A stretch of 35,334 bases of DNA from Rhodospirillales bacterium (GTDB lineage Bacteria; Pseudomonadota; Alphaproteobacteria; Rhodospirillales; Casp-alpha2), in contig JABJGO010000046.1 of the NCBI GenBank assembly GCA_018662225.1, forward strand, positions 1 to 35,334, written 5' to 3'. Made by a program: the position numbers and the translations under genes. The notes under the pieces were generated by a model. It was given only the letters and a program-made list of their open reading frames with translations. It did not search any database and was not told the DNA's origin. This document shows, piece by piece, positions 16,002 through 25,014 of this stretch (position 1 is its first letter; each line of letters opens with the position of its first letter).

Positions 16002-17282
16002 ATGCATATCGAGCACCTGATGGGAACTATGTTGTTAAATTTAAAGAACTTCACGGCTCAATCTGCCAAATGTCGATCCATGGCGTCTGCCACAATTTTA
16101 GTTATTATTGTGGCCACCATCGCGCTGATCGCCCCGGTTCAATCTGCCCAGGCCAAATACGCCTCGCTGATTCTGGACGCGGAAACGGGCAAGGTTCTGC
16201 ACAGCGTGAACGCTGATACACGGAACTACCCGGCATCACTTACCAAAATGATGACTATCTATATGGTATTTGCCGCTCTCGAACGCCACGAGATTATGCC
16301 TGACACCAAATGGAAGGCCTCGGCCCGGGCCGTTCGTCAACCGGCTTCCAAGCTAGGGATGAAAAAAGGTCAAACGCTTACGGTTCGTGACGCCGTTATG
16401 CTCTTGATCACCAAGTCGGCCAATGATGTGGCGACCATGATTGCAGAGAATATGTCGGGAACCGAGCGTGAGTTCGCGCTGGCCATGACGGCAACGGCGC
16501 GCAAGATCGGTATGAGCCGCACGACTTTTCGAAATGCATCGGGCTTGCCGCACAAAGGCCAGCTTTCCACCGCGCGTGACATGGCCACACTGGGCCATGC
16601 ACTGCTGCGTGATTTCCCCGCCTACTACCACCTGTTTTCCACGGCCAAATTCAAATATGACGACCGCACCTACAAAAACCACAATAAGCTCCTGGCTAGT
16701 TACGACGGAACAGATGGTATCAAAACCGGTTATATCCGCGCGTCAGGCTACAATCTCGTGGCTTCGGTCAAGCGAAACGGCCAACGCCTGATCGGTGTTG
16801 TCTTTGGTGGTGATTCATCGAAGATGCGTAATCGTCATATGGTCAAGCTGCTGGATAAGGGCTTTCGCATCCTGAATGAAGGTGGCGGCATGGCCATGGC
16901 ATCGGCCGCATCACCCGCGTCCACACCCACACCCTCCAGTGCTCACGCGTCTGCATCGTCAACAACGGTGGTTGCCAGCGCGGGCATTACGTCCGGTAAA
17001 TATGCTTGGGCTATTCAGGTCGGTGCCTTCAAAAGCAAAGACCACGCCAACCGCGTCGCTGTCGAGGCCGCTGGTATTGTGCCAAAGATCATGAGTAATG
17101 GGTTTGTGGCCGTGGTGCCGCTGACCAAGAAATCTGGCAAATTGCTGTACCGGTCCCGTATTCACGGTATTACCAAGGGCCAGGCTTATCGGGCCTGTAA
17201 GGTGCTGGAAAAGCGCAAGATCAACTGTATGGAAGTACGCTTGCCCAAAAACCAGCAGGTGGCACAGCTGGGCGCGAACTAG
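16002..17282 (+). CDS. D-alanyl-D-alanine carboxypeptidase (class C PBP, DacC type) with C-terminal SPOR domain
   Basis: Serine peptidase family S11 motifs, numbered from ATG 16002: SLTK (79-82, nucleophile S79), SAN (139-141) and KTG (241-243). A hydrophobic signal segment ends near QSAQA, about residue 51. After a Ser/Ala/Pro-rich linker (about 296-330) comes a SPOR domain (about 335-410: WAIQVGAFKSKDHANRVA), which binds denuded peptidoglycan at the division site. The enzyme trims the terminal D-Ala from pentapeptides in the periplasm and is a penicillin-binding protein. TTG 15999 and ATG 16020, 16029 and 16080 are alternative starts; none has a good ribosome-binding site, and the later ones give a more normal signal peptide length. 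Confidence 0.92.
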   Translation: MHIEHLMGTMLLNLKNFTAQSAKCRSMASATILVIIVATIALIAPVQSAQAKYASLILDAETGKVLHSVNADTRNYPASLTKMMTIYMVFAALERHEIMPDTKWKASARAVRQPASKLGMKKGQTLTVRDAVMLLITKSANDVATMIAENMSGTEREFALAMTATARKIGMSRTTFRNASGLPHKGQLSTARDMATLGHALLRDFPAYYHLFSTAKFKYDDRTYKNHNKLLASYDGTDGIKTGYIRASGYNLVASVKRNGQRLIGVVFGGDSSKMRNRHMVKLLDKGFRILNEGGGMAMASAASPASTPTPSSAHASASSTTVVASAGITSGKYAWAIQVGAFKSKDHANRVAVEAAGIVPKIMSNGFVAVVPLTKKSGKLLYRSRIHGITKGQAYRACKVLEKRKINCMEVRLPKNQQVAQLGAN

Positions 17283-17369
17283 AGCAAAACCGGAGAAAAT
17301 GGCTTCATTTTCGAACGTGGCTTTGCGGCAATATCAACAAGCCCTTCTCTTTCTTCCTTCCTGTTTTCT

Positions 17370-18125
17370 CTACTTAAGCCTGCCGATTGGGATGATCTCT
17401 TTCGAGGCCTCGCTGTACGTTCCACCCTGCCAATCACCGAGCCAGCGGTCCACGCTGAGGCCCACATTCCGGATCAACTGAGCCAGAACTTCTTTGGCCG
17501 GAAAGGCAATCTGTGACGCGGCGGACAAGACCTGCCCGGTGGCTTCAATCCGGTAATGGGTTTCGTAGGTGAGAACACCGCTCAGGGCATCCTGGCTGGC
17601 GTCACTCCACGCCTCAACAGCCCCCAGTTCGGGGTGGTTCACGGTCCATTTGGATTGCAGTCCCGATTCCATCCATTCGCGCCACGCTTCTCTGAGCGGG
17701 TTTCTGGAATCAAAAATAAATTTCCCGTCGGGTTTCAAGTGCTCGGCAATGGTCGTGAGCACAGCGCGCCGGTCATCATCGGTCAGAAAAACCTGAAAGG
17801 CATGGCCCGTAAGGACGATCAGATCAAACTTCTGACCCAAGCGGATGGTACGGGCGTCGCCTTCGACCCAGCTTACCTGATCGCCATTTGGCCGTGCTCT
17901 CGCCACATCAAGCATAGCACTTGCCGGATCAACGCCAACATTCAGTCGGCCTTCTGCGATACCCGCCAGAAACTGACCGGTGCCACACCCCATATCGAGC
18001 ACAGAACCGGCATCTGTCGCCATATTTTTGCAGTAAGACATATCATCAAATTCGCCCCATGGATTTTGCGCATCATAGAACTGAACCAGTTCCGCGTCAT
18101 GATAGAGGCGATCAATGTCAGACAT
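17370..18125 (-). CDS. SAM-dependent class I methyltransferase
   Basis: The 251-residue protein has motif I VLDMGCGTG (42-50), an acidic motif II end in VGVDPAS (about 63-69), and motif III/IV FDLIVLTGHAFQV. This is the Methyltransf_11/25 type of fold, cytoplasmic and free of membrane helices. The acceptor is unknown. It starts only 2 bases after the stop of the phosphomannomutase gene and is the last gene of the galU-ugd-mutase run, so a role in modifying a sugar, polysaccharide or precursor is possible. That is an inference from position, not from sequence. Confidence 0.85.
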   Translation of the reverse strand: MSDIDRLYHDAELVQFYDAQNPWGEFDDMSYCKNMATDAGSVLDMGCGTGQFLAGIAEGRLNVGVDPASAMLDVARARPNGDQVSWVEGDARTIRLGQKFDLIVLTGHAFQVFLTDDDRRAVLTTIAEHLKPDGKFIFDSRNPLREAWREWMESGLQSKWTVNHPELGAVEAWSDASQDALSGVLTYETHYRIEATGQVLSAASQIAFPAKEVLAQLIRNVGLSVDRWLGDWQGGTYSEASKEIIPIGRLK

Positions 18126-18127
18126 TG

Positions 18128-19528
18128 TCAGGTATCATCAGGCAAACTGAGGCCCGATGCGGCCAGTTGTTCGGCCAGTTCTGCCTGTAAGCGATCCAGG
18201 CCTTCCTGGGTACCTGACTCGCACCGTGCTACCAGCACGTCCTGGGTATTGGATGAGCGAAGTAACCACCAACCGTCTTTGGTCTCCACCCGAACGCCGT
18301 CGATGGTGCTGACGGTTACGTCCGTTCTGGTTTCCATTTGTGTTTCCAGGCGCGCACGGACTTCGGCCACGGCGGGCAGTTTGCGCTCTTCGGCGCAAGG
18401 GAAACGAAGTTCTGGCGTGTTCATCAACGCTGGCAGTTGATCGCGAAGATCAGCCAGTGTCTCATCACCCGAAGCCAGAATGGACAGCACGCGAATAGCC
18501 GCATACTGAGCGTCGTCAAAACCATAGTAGCGATGCTTGATAAAGATATGAGCGCTCATTTCACCGGCAAGAGGTGCGCCTGTTTCCTGCATCTTGTTCT
18601 TGATCAGGGAATGACCGGTCTTCCACATGACCGGCTTACCACCCATGCGTCGGATTTCATCGAAGAATGCCCGGCTGGCCTTCACGTCGGTAATAATAGT
18701 CGAGCCGGGTAATTCGCGCAGGACTTCGCTGGCCAGCACAATGAGAATCTGATCACCCCACAGCACGCGGGCCTTGCTGTCGATAATACCGATGCGGTCA
18801 CCATCGCCATCGAACCCGATACCCAGATCACAACCATCGCGTAAGACCACTTCTTTCAGCTGATCCAGATTGGCTTCAACCGTGGGGTCGGGATGGTGGC
18901 TGGGGAACGTGCCGTCGATAGTTTCGTTAATCAGGATATGGTCACCGGGCAGCTTTTTCACCAACGCCTGAATAACATCACCCGATGCACCGTTACCGGG
19001 GTCCCAGGCAACCTTCAGGTCTTTGGTTCCCTGATAGTCTACGGCCAGACGATCTACGTAGGCATCAAACACGCTTTCGCTGGTGACAACACCTTTGCCG
19101 TGGCACAGTTCACCTGCACCCACGCGACGGCCCAGTTCCTGAATATCCGGTCCCCAGAAAGACTTGCCCTGATACACCATCTTGATGCCGTTATAATCCG
19201 GTGGATTATGTGATCCGGTGATCATGGCGCAGGCGTCTGTGTTCAGATGGTAGGCGGCAAAATAAGTCATGGGCGTGGGGCCAAGCCCAATGCGCACCAC
19301 ATCCATGCCACTGGCCGATAATCCTGAAACGATGGCCTCTTCCAGCTCTGGCGAGCTAAGGCGGCCATCGTATCCAACAGCGATGGATTTACAGTCTCGT
19401 TCAAGTAACATGGAGCCCAAACCATGACCGATGGCCGTGACGGCGTCAGGCGTTAGTGAGTCCGTGACGATGCCGCGAATGTCATATTCGCGCAGGATGA
19501 CGGCGTCCAGTTGGAAACCTGTAGACAT
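18128..19528 (-). CDS. phosphomannomutase/phosphoglucomutase (AlgC/ManB type)
   Basis: An alpha-D-phosphohexomutase of 466 residues. From ATG 19528 the phosphoserine is S106 in TGSHNPPDYNG. The Mg-binding loop is DGDGDR (240-245). The sugar-binding loop is GEMSAH (322-327). Arg-rich phosphate contact RSSNTQD is near the C-terminus. It interconverts mannose-6-P and mannose-1-P and probably also glucose-6-P and glucose-1-P, feeding GalU. An upstream TTG at 19540 is in frame, but ATG 19528 has GGGG seven bases before it and gives the normal N-terminus. It lies 12 bases behind ugd. Confidence 0.93.
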   Translation of the reverse strand: MSTGFQLDAVILREYDIRGIVTDSLTPDAVTAIGHGLGSMLLERDCKSIAVGYDGRLSSPELEEAIVSGLSASGMDVVRIGLGPTPMTYFAAYHLNTDACAMITGSHNPPDYNGIKMVYQGKSFWGPDIQELGRRVGAGELCHGKGVVTSESVFDAYVDRLAVDYQGTKDLKVAWDPGNGASGDVIQALVKKLPGDHILINETIDGTFPSHHPDPTVEANLDQLKEVVLRDGCDLGIGFDGDGDRIGIIDSKARVLWGDQILIVLASEVLRELPGSTIITDVKASRAFFDEIRRMGGKPVMWKTGHSLIKNKMQETGAPLAGEMSAHIFIKHRYYGFDDAQYAAIRVLSILASGDETLADLRDQLPALMNTPELRFPCAEERKLPAVAEVRARLETQMETRTDVTVSTIDGVRVETKDGWWLLRSSNTQDVLVARCESGTQEGLDRLQAELAEQLAASGLSLPDDT

Positions 19529-19540
19529 ACTCAACCCCAA

Positions 19541-20845
19541 TCAAACCCGGCCAATGCTGTAGTAAGCGAACCCGGCCTCCGACATTTCATCGGCGTTATA
19601 GATGTTGCGAAGATCAACCATGATCGGCGATTTCATGGCCTCTTTCATGCGATCCATTTGCAGGGCTCGGAACTGGTTCCATTCGGTGACAATGACCACA
19701 GCATGGGCGTTCTCTATGGCGTCATAGGTATCATCGCACCAGGTCACGCCGCTCAGCAATTCTTTGGCTTCGCTCATGCCTTCCGGATCAAAGGCTTGTA
19801 TGGTTGCGCCAGCATTTTGCAGGGCCGGGATAATGTCCAGGCTCGGCGCGTCACGCATATCATCCGTGTTGGGTTTGAATGTGACACCGAGTATCGCGAT
19901 GGTCTTACCATCGACCGAGCCATTACAGGCACTAATCACCCGGCCTGCCATCGCTTTCTTGCGGCTGTCGTTTACCGCCACCACCGTCTCAACAATTTTG
20001 AGTGGAGCCCCGGCTTCCTGTGCCGTGCGGACCAGCGCCAGCGTGTCTTTAGGAAAACATGATCCGCCGTATCCGGGGCCAGCATGCAGGAACTTCGATC
20101 CGATACGGCCATCCAGTCCGATGCCCTTGGCCACGTCCTGAACATTCGCATCCAGCTTTTCGCATAAATCCGCTACTTCATTGATAAAGGTGATCTTGGT
20201 GGCGAGAAACGTATTGGCCGCGTATTTGATCATCTCGGATGATTGACGCGTGGTGAACATAATGGGGGTCTCAGCCAGATACAGCGGGCGGTACAATTCA
20301 CGCATCACATCACGGGCTGGCTCGCTGGAGGTACCGATGACAACCCGGTCAGGGCGCATAAAGTCTTCGATGGCCGATCCTTCACGCAGAAATTCAGGGT
20401 TCGAGACCACATCGAACTGTGCATCTGGATTAGCTTTCTTGATGACGCTTTCCACTTCGCGTCCCGTGCCCACGGGTACAGTGGATTTGGTGACAACAAC
20501 CGTATAGCTGGTCATGGCTTTGCCAATTTCTTCGGCCGCCGCATAGACGTATGACAGATCGGCATGGCCGTCACCACGGCGACTGGGCGTGCCCACGGCA
20601 ATAAAGACTGCATCGCAACCTTTGATGCCTTCGGCCAGATTGGTGGTGAATGACAAACGTCCGGCTTGGGTATTCTTGGCCACCAAATCATCTAGACCCG
20701 GCTCGTAAATGGGAATAACGCCTTTCTTCAGGGCGTCAATCTTGGCGGTATCTTTGTCTACACAGACAACATCCAGACCAAATTCGGAAAAGCAGGCACC
20801 TGACACCAGGCCTACATAACCGGTGCCGATCATCGCAACGCGCAT
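19541..20845 (-). CDS. ugd: UDP-glucose 6-dehydrogenase
   Basis: The 434-residue protein begins with the NAD motif GTGYVGLVSG (7-16). The catalytic cysteine is C263 in GPGYGGSCFPKD. SNPEFLREGSAIEDF (148-162) is a second family hallmark. The enzyme makes UDP-glucuronate from UDP-glucose by two NAD-dependent oxidations, for exopolysaccharide, capsule or lipopolysaccharide. Its start codon follows galU's stop directly (TAAATG), so translation is probably coupled. Family length (about 435) is normal. Confidence 0.97.
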   Translation of the reverse strand: MRVAMIGTGYVGLVSGACFSEFGLDVVCVDKDTAKIDALKKGVIPIYEPGLDDLVAKNTQAGRLSFTTNLAEGIKGCDAVFIAVGTPSRRGDGHADLSYVYAAAEEIGKAMTSYTVVVTKSTVPVGTGREVESVIKKANPDAQFDVVSNPEFLREGSAIEDFMRPDRVVIGTSSEPARDVMRELYRPLYLAETPIMFTTRQSSEMIKYAANTFLATKITFINEVADLCEKLDANVQDVAKGIGLDGRIGSKFLHAGPGYGGSCFPKDTLALVRTAQEAGAPLKIVETVVAVNDSRKKAMAGRVISACNGSVDGKTIAILGVTFKPNTDDMRDAPSLDIIPALQNAGATIQAFDPEGMSEAKELLSGVTWCDDTYDAIENAHAVVIVTEWNQFRALQMDRMKEAMKSPIMVDLRNIYNADEMSEAGFAYYSIGRV

Positions 20846-21718
20846 TTATGAGTATTCCTTCAAAATAGCTGCCACACCATCGCGCATATCGTCTCTGGAC
20901 AGCGCGAACGCAATATTGGCTTCGATAAAGCCCTGTTTGGTGCCGCAATCAAATCGTTTACCTTCAAACCGCATACCGTGAAAGTCTATCTTGCCGATGG
21001 TTGCTGCCATGGCATCGGTCAGTTGAATCTCACCGCCGGCACCTGTCTCGTGTTTATCCAGTTGGTTAAGGACTTCCGGTTGCAGGATATAACGCCCGAT
21101 GATGGATAGTGTCGAAGGCGCGACGGAAGGGTCGGGTTTTTCCACCAATCCTTTTGCGCGGGCAATCTTTCCGTCATCGGTTTCGATATCCAAAATACCA
21201 TAGCGATTGGTGTGTTCGCGTGGAATGTCTACGACCGCAGCGATATTGCCACCAATTTCATTATAGGTATCGATCATCTGTTTCAGGCATCCAGGCTTGG
21301 CCAGAATTATATCATCCGCAGATAGCACAGCAAAAGGTTCGTCACCAATGTAGTTTTTACCGCACCAGACCGCATGGCCAAGGCCCAGCGGTTGTTGCTG
21401 TCGAACGTAGGTTAGTTGGCCTGGTGGTGGTGAGCAATCCAGAACGGTTTTCAAATCATCAGTTTTGCCGCGTTCTTTCAGGGCCAGTTCCAACTCCACC
21501 GCATGATCGAAGTGATCTTCCATGGCGCTTTTGCCGCGTCCGGTTACGAAGATGAACTGCTCAATACCCGCTTCGCGGGCTTCTTCCAGGGCGTATTGGA
21601 TCAACGGCTTGTCTACCACCGGCAGCATCTCTTTCGGCAGCGCCTTCGTCGCCGGTAAAAACCGCGTGCCAAGGCCCGCGACGGGGAACAGCGCTTTGCG
21701 AACAGGTTTGATTGCCAT
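20846..21718 (-). CDS. galU: UTP-glucose-1-phosphate uridylyltransferase
   Basis: The N-terminus has the nucleotidyltransferase signature GLGTRFLPATKALPKEMLPV (15-34), with the Mg/uridine site later in VLSADDII. At 290 residues it fits GalU. It makes UDP-glucose from UTP and glucose-1-phosphate and is the first gene of the sugar-nucleotide operon galU-ugd-mutase-methyltransferase. The product feeds Ugd directly. It starts 69 bases after mipZ, a gap containing a short GGCCC-CTAT-GGGCC hairpin (21761-21774) without a T-run, so it may or may not be on the mipZ transcript. Confidence 0.96.
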   Translation of the reverse strand: MAIKPVRKALFPVAGLGTRFLPATKALPKEMLPVVDKPLIQYALEEAREAGIEQFIFVTGRGKSAMEDHFDHAVELELALKERGKTDDLKTVLDCSPPPGQLTYVRQQQPLGLGHAVWCGKNYIGDEPFAVLSADDIILAKPGCLKQMIDTYNEIGGNIAAVVDIPREHTNRYGILDIETDDGKIARAKGLVEKPDPSVAPSTLSIIGRYILQPEVLNQLDKHETGAGGEIQLTDAMAATIGKIDFHGMRFEGKRFDCGTKQGFIEANIAFALSRDDMRDGVAAILKEYS

Positions 21719-21787
21719 GGTCTTTCTAAATCTCTGAATTTATGGGGTCTTTGTGCCACAGGCCCCTATGGGCCGCAAGTAGGCCTT

Positions 21788-22609
21788 TCAATTAGGTGTG
21801 CTAAACAGTTTTACCAGATTTGCCACTTCCTCACGGGCCGCGATATGGGAAGGGCTGAGTGGTTTACCGCCGGATGCCTCACGCAGATCAAGAATAGTCA
21901 AACCCACGAGAAACAGCTCGCGATAGATAACGCGTTCGCTGAAACCATGCACTGGGGAGAACGTCAGCAGGCCTGACATCTCGCCCAGTGCCCATTCCAC
22001 ATCCTGGGCGTTATGAGAATCCAACTGACCAACACGGTTTCGCAGCACGTACCAGGCCAATGGTTTCTGGCCCTGAGCCGAGCGGTTTTGTCGTATATCC
22101 AAAATCATCTCGGCGTAATGGCTGGGGCCAAGAACTTGTCTGCGTCGGGCATCAATATGGCCTAAAACATCCAGGTCCACGAAGCTGTCATTAACGGGGG
22201 TGATCAACGTGTCCGCCATGGAATGGGCAAGCCGGGACAGCGGTGTGTCCGAACCCGGTGTGTCAATAACCACCACATCGCTATTCGCCAATGCTCCTTC
22301 GATCAATAGCGTCAGGCGTTCGGCGGCCTTTTCATCACTACTGTTTGGGTTCGGCTCGTCTTCGCCGGTGACCTTGCTTCCCGTATAGTGTTCGGACATG
22401 GGAAGCGTTTTGCCCAACTGTTCACAATAGGCACGGCGGTTTGCCATATACCGGCTGAGGCTGGACTGACGCACATCCAGATCGATTGACGTAACCCGCA
22501 AACCGTTCATGGCCAATCCGACGATCAAATGCATGGCGGTAGTGGACTTGCCACACCCGCCCTTCTCATTGCCGATGACGATAACTGGTTTGTTCGAGTT
22601 CATGCACAT
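21788..22609 (-). CDS. mipZ: MipZ, ParA-family division-site positioning ATPase
   Basis: The 273-residue protein has the deviant Walker A motif KGGCGKST (16-23). Walker B-like motifs are IDLDVRQSSLSRY and VVVIDTPGSDT. The tail LAWYVLRNRVGQLDSHN is characteristic of MipZ rather than ParA or Soj. MipZ forms a gradient from the poles, sequestered by ParB at the origin, and inhibits FtsZ assembly, placing division at mid-cell. This is a strong marker for Alphaproteobacteria. The residue after GG is Cys where Caulobacter MipZ has Ala. Starts at 22609 and 22603 are both possible. It is 77 bases after the DUF3179 gene. Confidence 0.93.
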   Translation of the reverse strand: MCMNSNKPVIVIGNEKGGCGKSTTAMHLIVGLAMNGLRVTSIDLDVRQSSLSRYMANRRAYCEQLGKTLPMSEHYTGSKVTGEDEPNPNSSDEKAAERLTLLIEGALANSDVVVIDTPGSDTPLSRLAHSMADTLITPVNDSFVDLDVLGHIDARRRQVLGPSHYAEMILDIRQNRSAQGQKPLAWYVLRNRVGQLDSHNAQDVEWALGEMSGLLTFSPVHGFSERVIYRELFLVGLTILDLREASGGKPLSPSHIAAREEVANLVKLFSTPN

Positions 22610-22686
22610 CCAATACAGAAAGACCCTTAAAGAATCGTTCTCAATTCAGGGCCATCTTGGCATAGCATAAACAAAAAGAAATGATG

Positions 22687-23679
22687 TTACTGCGTGAAGA
22701 TGATGCCGTCTGGTCTGAAGGCATGAAAGACGAAGGCGAATGTCACATCGTGGACAACATCAATTAGTTGCCCGCTCTCTTGGCGTTGAACCAGTATATT
22801 ACCCACGTCCCGTCCCTGGCTGATGCTGCTGGAATCCAGGGCGGAATTTTGCCCGGCATGCCAGGACAAAATGAGATCCCCTTTTTCAATACGCCCCTTA
22901 TCGCGCAGCACCTGCATAGCCCACGCTTCGTTACCGACGGCTATAACCCGCACCATGGGCTTGATACCGTCAGGCATATCTCCACGGTATAGAAACGGGA
23001 AAGCGGCTGTGTCGTATCCCACATAAGGGTTCCGGCCGTAGGGGCGCATGTTCGGATTGTTGGGGATCAGAACCTGGCCACGGGGTGCGCGCGCCCGAAA
23101 ATCAGCCCACGATTCCAGGCGGGACGGCAGCATGCGAAGCTTCGCACCGGTCAGCTCGCCGATAATCCCCTGCCCTAAAAATTGCTGCCACCAAGAGGAC
23201 GTCTGCCGATCATACATCACCATGTCCGAATTTCGCAGCTTGCCAGTTGTTCCAAATTCCAGGGTTTGTCCATTGTGCCTGCGATCAAACACGATGGAGG
23301 AATTGCACAATGGGCAAAATGTAACGGCAACCGGGATGCCTGCAATCTCATCATTCACGATCTCATGGAATGTCAGGATGCGGATGGGGTAGGCTTTGGC
23401 TTCACCATCAATGATCAAGCCAATGACGGGTTCCATGTCCGTTAGGCCCGTAATATCTGAAACAGGAACGAATACAGGTGCGTCAATGGACGGGATACCG
23501 TCCTTGGGCGGGCCGCCGGATATGATCTCATCAAAAGGCACGGAATGGCGGCTAAAATCTGTCGTTTGCCATTCATAGTCCCAACTGGACGGGTGATCGT
23601 CGGCAAGAGCCAGACTGGTTGTTATTAACAAAAGGCCAGCCAAAGCATGCAACGCGTAGCGTCGGAATAATGTAAACAC
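22687..23679 (-). CDS. DUF3179-domain secreted protein
   Basis: A 330-residue protein with a signal peptide ending near LALADD. The DUF3179 core is recognisable: PVIGLIIDGEAKAYPIRIL, HEIVND, VAVTFCPLCNSSIVFDR (the CxxC motif C148-C151 region) and a conserved DRQTSSWWQQFLG segment. The function of the family is unknown; the CxxC may bind metal or undergo redox in the periplasm. It has no visible catalytic triad that I can name. It is read in the same direction as mipZ, and its 192-base upstream gap is shared with the divergent GH114-like gene. Confidence 0.85.
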   Translation of the reverse strand: MFTLFRRYALHALAGLLLITTSLALADDHPSSWDYEWQTTDFSRHSVPFDEIISGGPPKDGIPSIDAPVFVPVSDITGLTDMEPVIGLIIDGEAKAYPIRILTFHEIVNDEIAGIPVAVTFCPLCNSSIVFDRRHNGQTLEFGTTGKLRNSDMVMYDRQTSSWWQQFLGQGIIGELTGAKLRMLPSRLESWADFRARAPRGQVLIPNNPNMRPYGRNPYVGYDTAAFPFLYRGDMPDGIKPMVRVIAVGNEAWAMQVLRDKGRIEKGDLILSWHAGQNSALDSSSISQGRDVGNILVQRQESGQLIDVVHDVTFAFVFHAFRPDGIIFTQ

Positions 23680-23871
23680 AACACAACCTCACAGCGGTTT
23701 GGGTGACTGACGATGCCGAAAACAGGTTTACGCTGCAAAGCAACAGGCATCACAACTTGGTGAGGCTGGTAACAGAGGTGGCAACAACTGATTAACCAGT
23801 GTGGTTTATGGTGTGTGCAATTAATTCTGTTACAATCGCGTTGTAGGCATTCACGAGTTGGATTCTGATAC

Positions 23872-24981
23872 ATGAAAATGAAGAACTCTCTTCGGCACGC
23901 TGGTTTTGCTCTTTTTATAGGTGCGAGCCTGCTGATCATGCCGAATTTAGTCCATGCCCAAGAGATACCTGATGACGATTCCGGAGTCGTTCGTATCCAG
24001 GGGGAGGATGTGAATGCTCAAGAGGATATTGATCTGACACCCAGCGGCCCGTTGGTTGATTACCGCGAGGAAATGAGACGTTTTATTCAGAACATCGCTC
24101 GGTTTGCGCGCGGCTATAAACGTGAATTCAATGTGATAATCGAAGACGCGCTTGAGCTGATTGTCAAAAGAAACGTGACGGATGAAACGTTGGCCATGCC
24201 TGCACGCACATTCACGCGCTCGATTCAGGGCGTCATGGCTACCGGTTTGTATCACGGCACCCCGCAATTTGGCGAGCCAGCCGGTGACGATAAAATTCTG
24301 ACGGCAAATCTGGATCTGCTGCTGAAGGCTGATCAAGCTGGATTGGCCGTTTTCGTTCTGGATGAAACCAGCGATCGGGCCCAGATTGATGCTGGCCGTT
24401 CTCAGACCAAGGGTTTGGGGTATGTGTATGGGGCCACGGATCATGCTGAGTTTGATTTGAGCATGCTGCCAAGTTATCCGAGGCGCCCGTTCGACGAGAA
24501 TCCGGTTAGTATTTTGTCACTGGGGGCCATCAAGAATTTCGCTGTGATCGGTAACGCCAATGCCTATGGTCGCGAAGATGAATTCGCCTTGCAAATGCAT
24601 GAAACTAATCACGATTTGATGATTGTTGATGTGTTTCTGGGGCAAAAGCCTTTAAGCAAGCGCGCGGTCGAAACATTGAAATACAAGAAAAACGGGGCGC
24701 GGCGGCAGGTCTTTGCGCGCGTTGATATCGGCACCGCCGCCAGTTACCGGTATTACTGGAAAGCCAACTGGCGTGAAGGCTTCCCACCATGGCTGGGACG
24801 CACGCTACCAGACAATCCAGATGCTCACTATGTGGAGTACTGGCGACCGGAATGGCAGCGTATTATCACAGGCGATACGCAGTCCTACATTTATGGTGTC
24901 ATTGATCAGGGGTATGATGGCGTGATTCTCGCTGGCGCAGACATCTACCAGGCATTCGACGGCAGCACCGAAGAGCAGTAA
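23872..24981 (+). CDS. secreted GH114-like TIM-barrel protein, halves apparently in permuted order
   Basis: Residues 1-30 are a signal peptide (LVHAQ). The C-terminal half (about 217-362) resembles the N-terminal half of GH114/TIGR01370 proteins: MIVDVFLGQKPLSKRAVETL, ARVDIGTAASYRYYWKANW, HYVEYWRPEWQRII and GYDGVILAGADIYQAF. The N-terminal half (about 62-205) resembles the usual C-terminal half: FIQNIARFARGYKREFNVII, then SIQGVMATGLYHG and DLLLKADQAGLAVFVLDETSD. In relatives such as TM1410 the order is the reverse. Conserved acids appear replaced: GxAED becomes GTAAS, and the D after DGVxL becomes A. It may be a binding pseudoenzyme. GH114 enzymes cleave polygalactosamine. Assignment is from remembered family sequence, not a search. 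Confidence 0.6.
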   Translation: MKMKNSLRHAGFALFIGASLLIMPNLVHAQEIPDDDSGVVRIQGEDVNAQEDIDLTPSGPLVDYREEMRRFIQNIARFARGYKREFNVIIEDALELIVKRNVTDETLAMPARTFTRSIQGVMATGLYHGTPQFGEPAGDDKILTANLDLLLKADQAGLAVFVLDETSDRAQIDAGRSQTKGLGYVYGATDHAEFDLSMLPSYPRRPFDENPVSILSLGAIKNFAVIGNANAYGREDEFALQMHETNHDLMIVDVFLGQKPLSKRAVETLKYKKNGARRQVFARVDIGTAASYRYYWKANWREGFPPWLGRTLPDNPDAHYVEYWRPEWQRIITGDTQSYIYGVIDQGYDGVILAGADIYQAFDGSTEEQ

Positions 24982-25014
24982 CAGAAATCAGAAGTGGGCA
25001 GGTTCGCGAGAGGC

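Noticed and set aside
17295-17312. GAAAATG-GCTT-CATTTTC hairpin after the carboxypeptidase gene
   Set aside because: The stem is AT-rich and not followed by a T-run, so it is not a convincing terminator.
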